A stretch of DNA of 64,000 nucleotides from Streptomyces luomodiensis. Lineage in GTDB: Bacteria; Actinomycetota; Actinomycetes; Streptomycetales; Streptomycetaceae. Positions 8,684 to 16,381 of this stretch are shown here, one piece after another (position 1 is the stretch's first letter; every line of letters begins with the position of its first letter). A program made the translations under genes and the position numbers. The notes beneath the pieces are model-generated. The model did not search any database and was not told the origin of the DNA. It saw only the letters and a program-made list of their open reading frames with translations. The stretch is from contig NZ_CP117522.1 of the NCBI RefSeq assembly GCF_031679605.1, positions 6,200,001 through 6,264,000 on the forward strand, in the 5' to 3' direction.

Positions 8684-8765
8684 TACGTCGGGCCAGCACG
8701 TCAGGCCAGTACGTCGGAACAGCACGTCAGGCCAGTACGTCGGGCCGGAACTAGTACGTCGGGCC
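8682..8765 (+). repeat. 13-bp tandem repeat after gntP
   Basis: Six near-identical 13-bp units alternating AGTACGTCGGGCC and AGCACGTCAGGCC (8682-8694, 8695-8707, 8708-8720, 8721-8733, 8734-8746, then a 6-nt gap and 8753-8765). The first unit overlaps the gntP stop region. Non-coding; no Cas genes and no spacers. Confidence 0.85.
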
Positions 8766-8769
8766 GGAT

Positions 8770-8801
8770 CGCGGGTCCGTGGCATCTGCCGCGGACCCGC
8801 G
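8770..8801. terminator. Hairpin terminator between gntP and the carboxypeptidase remnant
   Basis: 10-bp perfect stem CGCGGGTCCG / CGGACCCGCG with a 12-nt loop. It can serve the plus-strand gntP transcript. Confidence 0.6.
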
Positions 8802-8807
8802 CCGTGT

Positions 8808-8863
8808 TCAGGCGCGGTACTGCGCCTCCTCGCCGAGCGAGCGGTCCGCCACGGCGACGTCAC
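8808..8863 (-). pseudogene. Remnant of the 3' end of an M14 zinc carboxypeptidase gene
   Basis: Read on minus, this stretch ends ...DRSLGEEAQYRA-stop. The intact M14 carboxypeptidase at 21739-23091 ends [18 protein letters not shown], and the DNA is also alike (ggcgcggtactgcgcctcctcgc against ggcgcagtactgcgcttccttgc, shown in part). Only about 14-18 codons are recognisable and no catalytic part is nearby, so it is read as a decayed leftover of a paralogue. Similarity seen directly; history inferred. Confidence 0.5.
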
Positions 8864-8965
8864 GCAGGCCACGTCTCTTTATGTTCTCCATACATTCAAC
8901 TCATCACCCCCGTGAGCAGCACGATCACTTCCTAGGGTCCCTGAAGCACGTGAAGGAAGGGACCC

Positions 8966-9907
8966 ATGGAAGAACTCCGCGCAATCCGGGCTCGCGGTAT
9001 CACGAAGAGCTTCGGTGATGTCGTCGCCCTGGACGGCATCGACCTCGATGTGACGCAGGGGCAGATCCACGGCCTGGTCGGACCGAACGGCGCCGGAAAG
9101 ACGACGTTGCTCGGCCTTCTGCTGGGGCTCGCGGTGGCCGACAGCGGTCGCCTGGAGGTCCTGGGTACACCGGTCGAGCGGGTGCTCGACGCTCCCGACG
9201 GTGTCGCCGGCTTCGTGGACGGCCCCGCTCTCTACCCCTCGCTCACCCCACGGCAGAACCTCGCCGCGCTGGCCGCGCTCCGCGGCCACGACGCGCGCAC
9301 GGCGGGGATCGACGACGTACTCGCCGAGGTCGGTCTCACCGACGTCGCCGACGACCGTACCCGCGGCTTCTCCCTCGGCATGCGCCAGCGGCTCGGGCTC
9401 GCCGCCGCCCTGCTGACCAGGCCCCGGCTGCTCGTGCTCGACGAACCGTCCAACGGCCTCGACCCCGCGGGCAAGCGGCACGTACACGGTGTCCTGGGCC
9501 GGCTCGCGGCCGGCGGAACCGCCGTCGTGCTCTCCAGCCACAACATGGACGACCTCGCGGCGCTGTGCTCCGGGGTGACCATCCTCGCCGCCGGACGCGT
9601 CGTCTTCTCCGGCCCGCTGTCCGAGCTGGCCACCGAGAACCGTGAACTCGACTACCGGCTGCTCACCTCCGACCGGCAGGCCGCCCGCCGGCTGGCGGAC
9701 GACGCGCCGGGGATCGAGGTCGTCGACGACGCCGGGGTACGGCAGGACGCCGAACCGCTCGTCGTACGCGCCCTGGTGCCCGCTCTCGACCACCTCGTGG
9801 CGCGGCTCGTGGAGAAGGGCGTCGCGCTGCGCGAGCTCACCCCCGTGGTGTCGCCGCTCGAAGCCGCGTTTCTCGCCCTCACCGAGCAGCAGGAGGCGGA
9901 CGGATGA
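8966..9907 (+). CDS. ABC transporter ATP-binding protein (ABC-2 type partner)
   Basis: ATPase of 313 aa. Walker A GPNGAGKTT at about residues 39-47, signature FSLGMRQR at about 134-141, Walker B LLVLDEPSNGLDP at about 153-165, and a switch histidine in LSSHNMDD. The C-terminal 90 residues form the accessory domain usual in drug/bacitracin-type exporters. GAAGGAAGGG lies upstream of the ATG. Its TGA overlaps the permease ATG (ATGA), so the two are a coupled pair; the phosphoesterase gene follows 6 nt after the permease. Substrate unknown. Confidence 0.92.
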   Translation: MEELRAIRARGITKSFGDVVALDGIDLDVTQGQIHGLVGPNGAGKTTLLGLLLGLAVADSGRLEVLGTPVERVLDAPDGVAGFVDGPALYPSLTPRQNLAALAALRGHDARTAGIDDVLAEVGLTDVADDRTRGFSLGMRQRLGLAAALLTRPRLLVLDEPSNGLDPAGKRHVHGVLGRLAAGGTAVVLSSHNMDDLAALCSGVTILAAGRVVFSGPLSELATENRELDYRLLTSDRQAARRLADDAPGIEVVDDAGVRQDAEPLVVRALVPALDHLVARLVEKGVALRELTPVVSPLEAAFLALTEQQEADG

Positions 9908-11280
9908 CCGCGACCCTCACCCGGAGCCGGGAACAGGAAGACGAGCAGGTGACCGAGGGCCGTCGCGTCCCCGTCACCCGCGCCTGTCGCTTCGAGCTCG
10001 TCAAGCTCCTCTCCCAGTGGCGGATCCGGCTGCTGGTCCTCGCCTGCTGGATCGCCCCCGCCCTCTTCGTCACCGGGGTGAGCCGGCAGAGCACGCTTCC
10101 CGTCGACACCCTCTTCGGACGCTGGATGCTCGCCTCCGGGTGGGCCGGGCCGCTGGTGATGCTCGGTTTCGCCGGGACCTGGGCGCTTCCGCTGCTGACC
10201 TCGGTCGTGGCCGGTGACGTGTTCGCCTCCGAGGACCGGCTCGGCACCTGGCGCCATCTGCTCGTGGCGGTCCGCTCGCCTCGGCGGATCTTCGTGGCGA
10301 AGGCGGTGGCCAGCCTCACCGTCCTGCTGCTGCTCGTGGCCGGGCTCGCGGTCTCCAGCACCGTCGGCGGCCTCCTCGTGGTCGGTAACCAGCCGCTGGT
10401 CGGTCTCGACGGCCATCTCCTGGCACCGTCGGACGCCGCCGTCTCGGTCCTGCTCTCCTGGGTCTGCGTCCTCGCTCCGACCCTGGCGCTCGCCGCACTC
10501 GGCTTCCTCGGGTCGGTCACGCTGGGACGGTCCCCGATGGGGCTGCTGGTGCCCGTGCTGGTCTCGCTCGCGATGGCGGTCGCTCAGATGCTGCCGCTTC
10601 CGGTGGCCGTACGCGTCGCCCTGCCGAGCTACGCCTTCATCTCCTGGAACGGTCTGTTCACCGACCCCCGGCAACTCGGCCCGCTGCTGATCGGCGTCGT
10701 TGTCAGCCTGGTGTGGGCCGTGGTCGCGACGGCGCTGGCCTATGTGCTCTTCCTGCGGCGCGACTTCACCAACCCGGCCCACGACGGTTCGGGCCGCCGC
10801 GCGCTCACCGTTGGAGTCCTGCCGCTGGTCGGGGTGGCCGCCGCGTCGTTCGCGGTCGTCGCCGCGACGACCTCGGCGACGGGCTCCGGGATCGAGCAGG
10901 ACAAGGTGGAGCGCTCGCTCGCCACGGCGTTCGCGCACCTGTACCGCATGCAGACCGACCAGCTCAACCGGCCCGCCGTCACCGAGGACCAGTTGAAGGC
11001 CACGGCCTCGTGCGGCAAGGGAAGCACCAGGGTCGCGGCGGAAGGTCCGGGCAACGACTGGCGCTGCGTCGTGACCTGGCACCTTCCCGGCGTCGAGGCC
11101 CCGGGACAGGCCATCTACCAACTCGACGTCACTCCGGACGGGCGGTTCATGGCGGATGGCGATGGACCGAAGGAAGTGAACGGCTACTTCCTGGTGCGGA
11201 CCCCCGACGGGGACGCACCGAACCCGCTGTGGCAGTTCGACGGCAACGTCGAGCTGCTCGACACCACCCCGAAGGGATAA
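9904..11280 (+). CDS. ABC transporter permease with a C-terminal extracytoplasmic domain
   Basis: Protein of 458 aa. The first 310 residues hold about six or seven membrane segments (for example LLVLACWIAPALFVTG, LLLLVAGLAVSS, VLVSLAMAVAQMLPLP and a long late segment around residues 265-285), typical of ABC-2 permeases. From about residue 325 the chain becomes hydrophilic, with two cysteines (ATASCGKG and WRCVVTWHLPG) that could pair outside the cell. This tail is unusual for an ABC-2 permease. Translationally coupled to the ATPase and 6 nt before the secreted phosphoesterase, so tail and phosphoesterase may work together outside the membrane (inference). Confidence 0.85.
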   Translation: MTATLTRSREQEDEQVTEGRRVPVTRACRFELVKLLSQWRIRLLVLACWIAPALFVTGVSRQSTLPVDTLFGRWMLASGWAGPLVMLGFAGTWALPLLTSVVAGDVFASEDRLGTWRHLLVAVRSPRRIFVAKAVASLTVLLLLVAGLAVSSTVGGLLVVGNQPLVGLDGHLLAPSDAAVSVLLSWVCVLAPTLALAALGFLGSVTLGRSPMGLLVPVLVSLAMAVAQMLPLPVAVRVALPSYAFISWNGLFTDPRQLGPLLIGVVVSLVWAVVATALAYVLFLRRDFTNPAHDGSGRRALTVGVLPLVGVAAASFAVVAATTSATGSGIEQDKVERSLATAFAHLYRMQTDQLNRPAVTEDQLKATASCGKGSTRVAAEGPGNDWRCVVTWHLPGVEAPGQAIYQLDVTPDGRFMADGDGPKEVNGYFLVRTPDGDAPNPLWQFDGNVELLDTTPKG

Positions 11281-11286
11281 CACCCC

Positions 11287-14037
11287 ATGCAGGTAACTCG
11301 TCGCCGCAAGCTCGCCGAGGAAGCCCGGATCAGCCTTCTCGGCAGACGCATCGGGCGCCGGATACCGCTGTTGACGGCGGGCACCACCGCCGTCGCCCTC
11401 GTGGCCACCGGTACGGCGCTCGCGCAGACCCACCAGTTCGGCACGGACCAGGTCGGTCAGGTCACCGAGAACGGCCAGGTCGTCTCCAGCAACCAGTACA
11501 TCGCCCCGTACGGCGACCGTCTCGTCATCGACCAGGGCAAGATCATGTCGTCCACGGTCAGCCCGGACGGCACGCACATGGCCGCCTCGGTCACCGACGG
11601 TGGCGCGGCCCTGGCCATCGTGGACCTGAAGAACTGGAAGACGCAAGCGCTCGTCAGCAACGCCGCATCGTCGAACCCCCGCATCAGCAGCAACAACGTG
11701 GGCCAGGAAGGCCCGACGTACTCGCCCGACGGCAAGCAGCTGTGGCTGGGCCAGCCGGACGGCTACACCGTGTTCACCGTGAACGCGGACGGCGGCGTCT
11801 CCAGCCCGCGGACCGTCGGCATCCCGGCGCAGGGCTCCAAGCACGCCCTGGTGGGCGCGGCCGTGTTCTCGGCCGACGGCAAGACCGTGTACTCCGCGGT
11901 CAACGGCCAGAACCGGGTCGTCGCCATCGACGCCGCGACCGGGACCATCCAGCGGAGCTGGAACGTGGGCAACGCCCCGCGCGGCATGGTCGTCGTCGGG
12001 AAGAAGCTCTACGTGAGCAACGAGGGCGGTCGCCCGGCCAAGCCCGGCGAGCCCACGATCAACTCGTACGGCACGCAGGTCCTCGCCGACCAGAAGACCG
12101 CCGCCACCACCAGCGGCACGGTCAGCGTCATTGACCTGGCGCACCAGGACGCCGCGGTCGCCGGCATCGAGGTCGGTCTGCACCCGACCGCCGTGTACGC
12201 CAAGAACGGCGTGGTGTTCGTCACCAACACCGCCGACAACAACGTGTCGGTCATCGACACGGCGAAGGACAAGGTCGTCCAGACCATCTCCACCCAGCCC
12301 TGGGCCAAGGCCCGGGTGGGCTACGAGCCCACCGCGGTGACCCTCACCGACGACGGTCATCTGCTGGTGACCCTCGGCCGCGCCAACGCGGTGGCCGTCT
12401 ACAAGTACACCTCCGCGCAGGAGCCGGTCGGTTACGTCGGGCTGCTCCCCACGGACTACTTCCCCTCGGAGATCACCACCTCCGGCAACCAGGTGTACGT
12501 CTCCAACACCCGCGGCGTCGACGCCCGCCGTAAGGCCACCGGCGCGCACCGCACCCACGACACGACGTCCAGCCTCCAGAAGTTCACGCTGCCCGACGAC
12601 AGTGTGATCAAGTCCTACACCGGCAAGGTCTTCCAGCAGAACGGCTGGAACGGGGAGTCGCTCAAGAAGTCCGACGGCACCCCGGCCAAGCCGGTGCCGG
12701 TCCCGGTCAAGCTCGGCGACCCCTCGACGATCAAGCACGTCTTCCTGCTCGTCAAGGAGAACCGGACCTACGACCAGGTCTTCGGTGACATGCCGCAGGG
12801 CAACGGCGACCCGTCGCTGACCGAGTTCGGCGAGAACGTCACGCCGAACCAGCACGCCCTGGCCCGGCAGTTCGGCCTGTACGACAACACGTACGACATC
12901 GGCACGAACTCCGCCGAGGGTCACAACTGGCTGATGCAGGCCGACAACCCGGAGTACACCGAGTCCTCGGCCGGTGAGTACGCCCGCAGCTACGACACCG
13001 AGGACGACGCCCTCGGCCACCAGAAGACCGGCTTCATCTGGACCGGCGCGCAGGCGGCCGGCAAGTCCGTCCGGAACTTCGGTGAGTTCCAGCAGTTCCT
13101 GACCAAGCCGTCGGACGCCAGCTGGCAGAACCTGTACTGCGACAGCAAGAACATGGCGGCGACCGGTCAGGACACCGCCTACCCGCTGAACTCGACCTCG
13201 CCGATCCCATCGCTCAACGACGTGTCGGTGCCCGGCTACCCGAAGTTCGACACCAGCGTCCCGGACGTCTACCGGGCCCAGATCTGGAAGAAGGACTTCG
13301 AGAAGAACGGTCCGGCGAACCTGAACATGTTCTGGCTCTCCAGCGACCACACCGGTGGCCCAGTGAGCGCCGCCTCCCAGGTCGCGGACAACGACCTCGC
13401 CGTGGGCCAGATCGTCGACGAGATCTCGCACAGCAAGTACTGGAAGGACTCGGCGATCTTCGTCGTCGAGGACGACTCCCAGGCGGGTCTCGACCACGTC
13501 GACGGCCACCGCGCCCCGGTCCAGATCATCAGCCCCTGGGCCAAGCACGGCGTGGTGGACAGCCACTACTACTCGCAGATCAACATGATGCGAACCATCG
13601 AGCAGATCCTCGGCATCCAGCCGATGAACCAGAAGGACACCGCGGCCACCCCGATGGCCCAGGCGTTCACCCAGAAGCCGGACTTCACCCCGTTCAAGGC
13701 GCTGCCCAACCGGACCTCGCTGACCGCCGGTGTGAAGACCCCGCCGTCCTGCGGCCTGGACACCCCCGCGGCCCAGAGCACGAAGGCGGCGGCCGTGCCG
13801 TCGCCCTCGGTGCCGGCGGACATGAAGGACGTCGCCGCCCAGTGGGACCAGTGGAAGTCGAAGCAGCGCCTGACCGGCCCCCACGCCGTCCCGGACTACG
13901 CTCCCCCCGCCCAGATGAACCACTTCACGTGGTACGAGACCCACAACTGGGCGAAGCCGTACCCGGGTGAGAAGAAGATCTACGCTCCTCAGGACGTGCC
14001 CGGCGCCTACATCCCGTCGGCGGAGAACGACGGCTGA
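11287..14037 (+). CDS. Exported bifunctional YncE beta-propeller / phosphoesterase-family protein
   Basis: Protein of 916 aa with an N-terminal basic stretch and one hydrophobic segment (LLTAGTTAVALVATGTALA, about residues 24-42) as signal or anchor. Residues 60-450 carry YncE/lactonase-type propeller repeats (VSPDGTHMAASV, TYSPDGKQLWLGQP, FSADGKTVYSAV, FVTNTADNNVSVIDT). From about residue 480 an alkaline-phosphatase-like/phospholipase C-type phosphoesterase domain begins at VFLLVKENRTYDQVFGDM, with NSAEGHNWLMQAD, FWLSSDHTGGP and FVVEDDSQAGLDHVDGHR as candidate metal-ligand regions. Third gene of the operon with the ABC pair. Enzyme class recognised; substrate (phosphate ester or phospholipid) unknown. 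Confidence 0.85.
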   Translation: MQVTRRRKLAEEARISLLGRRIGRRIPLLTAGTTAVALVATGTALAQTHQFGTDQVGQVTENGQVVSSNQYIAPYGDRLVIDQGKIMSSTVSPDGTHMAASVTDGGAALAIVDLKNWKTQALVSNAASSNPRISSNNVGQEGPTYSPDGKQLWLGQPDGYTVFTVNADGGVSSPRTVGIPAQGSKHALVGAAVFSADGKTVYSAVNGQNRVVAIDAATGTIQRSWNVGNAPRGMVVVGKKLYVSNEGGRPAKPGEPTINSYGTQVLADQKTAATTSGTVSVIDLAHQDAAVAGIEVGLHPTAVYAKNGVVFVTNTADNNVSVIDTAKDKVVQTISTQPWAKARVGYEPTAVTLTDDGHLLVTLGRANAVAVYKYTSAQEPVGYVGLLPTDYFPSEITTSGNQVYVSNTRGVDARRKATGAHRTHDTTSSLQKFTLPDDSVIKSYTGKVFQQNGWNGESLKKSDGTPAKPVPVPVKLGDPSTIKHVFLLVKENRTYDQVFGDMPQGNGDPSLTEFGENVTPNQHALARQFGLYDNTYDIGTNSAEGHNWLMQADNPEYTESSAGEYARSYDTEDDALGHQKTGFIWTGAQAAGKSVRNFGEFQQFLTKPSDASWQNLYCDSKNMAATGQDTAYPLNSTSPIPSLNDVSVPGYPKFDTSVPDVYRAQIWKKDFEKNGPANLNMFWLSSDHTGGPVSAASQVADNDLAVGQIVDEISHSKYWKDSAIFVVEDDSQAGLDHVDGHRAPVQIISPWAKHGVVDSHYYSQINMMRTIEQILGIQPMNQKDTAATPMAQAFTQKPDFTPFKALPNRTSLTAGVKTPPSCGLDTPAAQSTKAAAVPSPSVPADMKDVAAQWDQWKSKQRLTGPHAVPDYAPPAQMNHFTWYETHNWAKPYPGEKKIYAPQDVPGAYIPSAENDG

Positions 14038-14055
14038 CGCAGGCTCACGTAGCAG

Positions 14056-14093
14056 ACGGCCCCTGACCGGCGTCATCGCCGGTCAGGGGCCGT
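14056..14093. terminator. Strong hairpin terminator
   Basis: Perfect 17-bp stem starting ACGGCCCCTG, loop TCAT, followed by GATTTT. It lies 18 nt after the phosphoesterase stop and 10 nt before the end of the convergent DUF397 gene, so it probably works in both directions. Confidence 0.8.
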
Positions 14094-14103
14094 GATTTTC
14101 GGA

Positions 14104-14331
14104 TCAGGTGCTGGGGAACTCCCCGCACTTGACGGCGGAGACGAACGCCGACCACGCGGACGGCTCGAATACGAGCGCCGGGCCGTCGGGGTTTTTGCTG
14201 TCGCGGACGGGTATGTCGGCGTGGCCACGGGCTACTTCGAGGCAGTCGCCGTTGCTGCCTCCGCTGTAGCTGGACTTGAACCACCCCGTGAGTGCGGAGG
14301 CATTGCGGGTGGTGCGCTTACTGCTGACCAT
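14104..14331 (-). CDS. DUF397 domain protein
   Basis: Protein of 75 aa. DUF397 features: WFKSSYSGGSNGDCLEVA, VRDSKNPDGPALVF, and the closing WSAFVSAVKCGEF. In actinomycetes these small proteins are encoded next to XRE/DUF5753 regulators and are thought to be their partners or outputs. Here the gene overlaps the 3' end of the regulator by 14 nt, so they are co-translated. Molecular function unknown. Confidence 0.92.
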   Translation of the reverse strand: MVSSKRTTRNASALTGWFKSSYSGGSNGDCLEVARGHADIPVRDSKNPDGPALVFEPSAWSAFVSAVKCGEFPST

Positions 14332-15139
14332 GTTCGTGTTCCTCTGCTATGGCCCTGATCAGGGCCAGGGATTCCTGGCGCGTCGCCGCCTCGCTGAGAG
14401 CAAGAGAGTAGGCCGACTGGCACGCACGTACCAGGGACGGATCGTCCATCAGGTGTCCGACTCGAAACCCTTCGACGTAGGCGACTGGCGCGGCGTCCTC
14501 GAAGGTCATGAGGGTCATCATGCTCTCCATGAGCGCATGCGCCCCTGCTGCGAAGGGCAGCACGTGCAGGCGTAGCCGACGCGCCTCGGCCAAGTCGGCG
14601 ATCCTGCGCAGTTGCTCCGCCATCACCTGCGGGCCGCCGACAAGGCGCCGTAGCACCGCCTCGTCCAGCAGCGTCCACACCACGGGCTTCAACGGATCAT
14701 CGAGGATTCGGGCACGGGCCATGCGGTTTACAACACGCTCGTCAAGGTCAGCCCGATGATTGGGGCTGTACGCCTCGAAGACTGCGCGAGCGTACGCCTC
14801 CGTCTGCAGCAGACCAGGGACGAGGGAGATGCTGTACTGCTGGATCTCCGTGGCGTGCGGCTCCAGCTCGGCTACGACCGCGAAGTGGTCGGCATACTTC
14901 GACTCCAAGTCCTCCAGCCACCGCACGAAGAACCCGTCCGTCCCCAGCGCCTGATCGATCCGCGCCGCGTCATCCGGCTTCGGCAACCGGCGCCCCGCCT
15001 CGAAGTGGCTGATCAGCGTGGGGGAGCACACCACCCGCTCACTCAGTGCCTCTTGCGTCAGCTCGGCCGCTATGCGGCGCAGCCTCAGCTCCTCCCCGTA
15101 CTTCTCCCTGGGGGTGCGTGGCCTTCGGTCCCTCGTCAT
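14318..15139 (-). CDS. XRE-family helix-turn-helix regulator with DUF5753
   Basis: Regulator of 273 aa from the ATG complementary to 15137-15139 (GGGAGGTC upstream); the frame extends 22 codons further but that start lacks support. The HTH is at about residues 16-70 (LRLRRIAAELTQEALSERV, SPTLISHFEAGRRLPKPDDAARID). The DUF5753 domain follows (IQQYSISLVPGLLQTEAYARAVF; MARARILDD; LHVLPFAAGAH; YVEGF). Partner DUF397 gene overlaps downstream. Such pairs often regulate development or antibiotic genes in Streptomyces; the target here is unknown. Confidence 0.92.
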   Translation of the reverse strand: MTRDRRPRTPREKYGEELRLRRIAAELTQEALSERVVCSPTLISHFEAGRRLPKPDDAARIDQALGTDGFFVRWLEDLESKYADHFAVVAELEPHATEIQQYSISLVPGLLQTEAYARAVFEAYSPNHRADLDERVVNRMARARILDDPLKPVVWTLLDEAVLRRLVGGPQVMAEQLRRIADLAEARRLRLHVLPFAAGAHALMESMMTLMTFEDAAPVAYVEGFRVGHLMDDPSLVRACQSAYSLALSEAATRQESLALIRAIAEEHEHGQQ

Positions 15140-15380
15140 GGGCTGACCTCCCGAGTTGAAGGGTGCGTTGTCAGGCTCGCCCTCCTGGCAGCGTAGCCAG
15201 AACACCCTCCACTCTGTGAGGAAAGCGCCACACAGCGTGAAGAAACGCAGGACCCTCGCGACCGGGGTGCACCGGCCCGAGGGCGTGGCCCACCAGCGAC
15301 ATGGAGCTGATGAACATGAAGGAACCTAGCGGGTGGCTGTTCGCATGGGGGAGTGCACTTTTCGCCTTACGGCCGTCCGG

Positions 15381-15725
15381 ATGAGCGCGACGACCGGGCT
15401 GCGCCTGCTGCCGTGGACGGACCCCGAGGGCAAGCCGTGTTACCTGTCGTCGGACGACGGGAACAGCCCGCTGAACCAACGCGCGGACGCGGTCGAGGCC
15501 GTGCAGGTGTCCATGGGGACGAAACTCCTCCAGCACGCCCGGCCACTGCTGGACGACCCCAAGGCAGACGCGCGCGAACTGCGCTTCCTCGCGGACCGGC
15601 TGTACGAGGCGCTCCGCGATGTGCTGCGGGTGGCCGAAAGCAGGGGCGCCCGCCTGCCTTCGTACGACGAAGGCGACGGCCCGGACGTGAGTACGTCGCC
15701 TGGCGGCGCTGCGGGGTCGTCGTGA
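15381..15725 (+). CDS. Small conserved-looking hypothetical protein
   Basis: 114 aa from the ATG at 15381 (MSATTGLRLLPWTDPEGKPC); the frame is open back to 15333, so 16 more residues are possible. Hydrophilic, with a Leu/Ala-rich helical middle (ELRFLADRLYEALRDVLRVAE) and a Ser/Gly-rich tail. No signal peptide or membrane segment. Divergent from the XRE/DUF397 pair. I remember similar short proteins near such pairs in Streptomyces but no function. The TGA overlaps the GTG of the next gene. Confidence 0.7.
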   Translation: MSATTGLRLLPWTDPEGKPCYLSSDDGNSPLNQRADAVEAVQVSMGTKLLQHARPLLDDPKADARELRFLADRLYEALRDVLRVAESRGARLPSYDEGDGPDVSTSPGGAAGSS

Positions 15726-15973
15726 CCGACTGGCGGATTGGTCCCGTTCCGGGCCGGGGCCTGCGCAGGGTGAACGGTGGGGAACTCGCGTTGCCGCTCC
15801 AGATCAGCAGGGGCGGGCGGCATCAAGCGATCGCCGAGCTGGAGCTGACCCCCGCGGAGGCGGAGTCGCTGCACGCGGCCCTGTGCTACGCGCTCGGCGG
15901 GCAGCCGCTTCCTCTCGACGCGCCCGAGTGCCGTCAGCCTGTCCGCTACCCGGGCGGCCGACAGCGTTACTGA
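15722..15973 (+). CDS. Small hypothetical protein coupled to the preceding gene
   Basis: 83 aa starting at a GTG that overlaps the preceding TGA (GTGA). Sequence features: MTDWRIGPVPGRGLRR, then AIAELELTPAEAESLHAALCYAL, a short amphipathic helix, and a basic C-terminus. No recognised domain. The overlap and high third-position GC support it being real and co-translated. Possibly a partner of the 114-aa protein. Confidence 0.6.
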   Translation: MTDWRIGPVPGRGLRRVNGGELALPLQISRGGRHQAIAELELTPAEAESLHAALCYALGGQPLPLDAPECRQPVRYPGGRQRY

Positions 15974-15995
15974 AAAACCGCCCGCCTGCCCATCG

Positions 15996-16021
15996 CCCCC
16001 GCCGCCCCGAGACGGCGGGGG
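15996..16021 (+). terminator. Hairpin terminator after the small gene pair
   Basis: 9-bp perfect GC stem with loop CCCCGAGA. It separates the 15.4-16.0 kb gene pair from the RiPP operon. Confidence 0.55.
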
Positions 16022-16036
16022 CATGCGGCCCCAGCG

Positions 16037-16071
16037 GCTCCGGAAGCGTGACGCGCGTCCGCTTCCGGAGC
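16037..16071. promoter_or_regulatory. 12-bp inverted repeat upstream of the RiPP operon
   Basis: GCTCCGGAAGCG and its exact reverse complement separated by 11 nt, 137 bp before the first gene. It could be an operator for the operon or a second terminator stem. Confidence 0.4.
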
Positions 16072-16207
16072 TGTCCCACGGTCGCCTGTCCAGGCGGCGG
16101 CCGAGGCTGCCGGTCGACCTCCACCCGAAGAAGGGATCCACCGCAGGCTGGCCGCACGGTAGAACCCTGATGCAGCGGAAACTGAGAAGACCGCGACAAG
16201 AGGCTCG

Positions 16208-16381
16208 ATGGCGAGGAGCGACCTTGACCTGCGACCACCATGGCTGGTCGGCTTGGAGTTCGAGGAGTCGGACTCGGGGGTTGCTTTCGTGGTCAGGTTG
16301 GTTGTGGGTGCGCTGCTGTGGGGCAACAGCGGTGGAGCGGGTACGACGGGTCCCGGCAGCCCTGCGGAGACGCGGGCATGA
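16208..16381 (+). CDS. 57-aa putative membrane micro-protein heading the RiPP operon
   Basis: Short frame starting MARSDLDLRPPWLVGLEFEE, with one hydrophobic stretch (VAFVVRLVVGALLWG, about residues 25-39) and a Gly/Thr/Pro-rich end. AAGAGG lies 4 nt before the ATG. Its TGA (16379-16381) overlaps the ATG of haaT (16378-16380) as ATGA, the coupling used all over this window, and that overlap is the main evidence it is translated. No family recognised. It may place or regulate HaaT, which has its own N-terminal membrane segments; function is not inferable from sequence alone. Confidence 0.6.
   Translation: MARSDLDLRPPWLVGLEFEESDSGVAFVVRLVVGALLWGNSGGAGTTGPGSPAETRA

Larger units (their letters stand above)
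15974..16207. other. Intergenic control region upstream of the RiPP operon
   Basis: Holds a terminator-like hairpin at 15996-16021 (CCCCCGCCG / CGGCGGGGG, 8-nt loop), placed 22 nt after the small gene, and a perfect 12-bp inverted repeat at 16037-16071 (GCTCCGGAAGCG / CGCTTCCGGAGC, 11-nt spacer). No other gene seen. The operon promoter should lie between 16072 and 16207, but I see no convincing -35/-10 pair. Confidence 0.6.

Noticed and set aside
8682..8765. Possible CRISPR array.
   Set aside because: Units of 13 bp are adjacent without spacers, and no cas genes are in the window.
7172..8872. A 566-codon minus frame opposite gntP.
   Set aside because: Asp/Arg/Gly/Gln-rich shadow of a clear membrane transporter gene.
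9652..14076. A 1474-codon open frame on minus opposite the ABC permease and phosphoesterase genes.
   Set aside because: Gly/Arg/Val-rich, no domain, and fully opposite three well-supported genes; it exists because of high third-position GC on the other strand.
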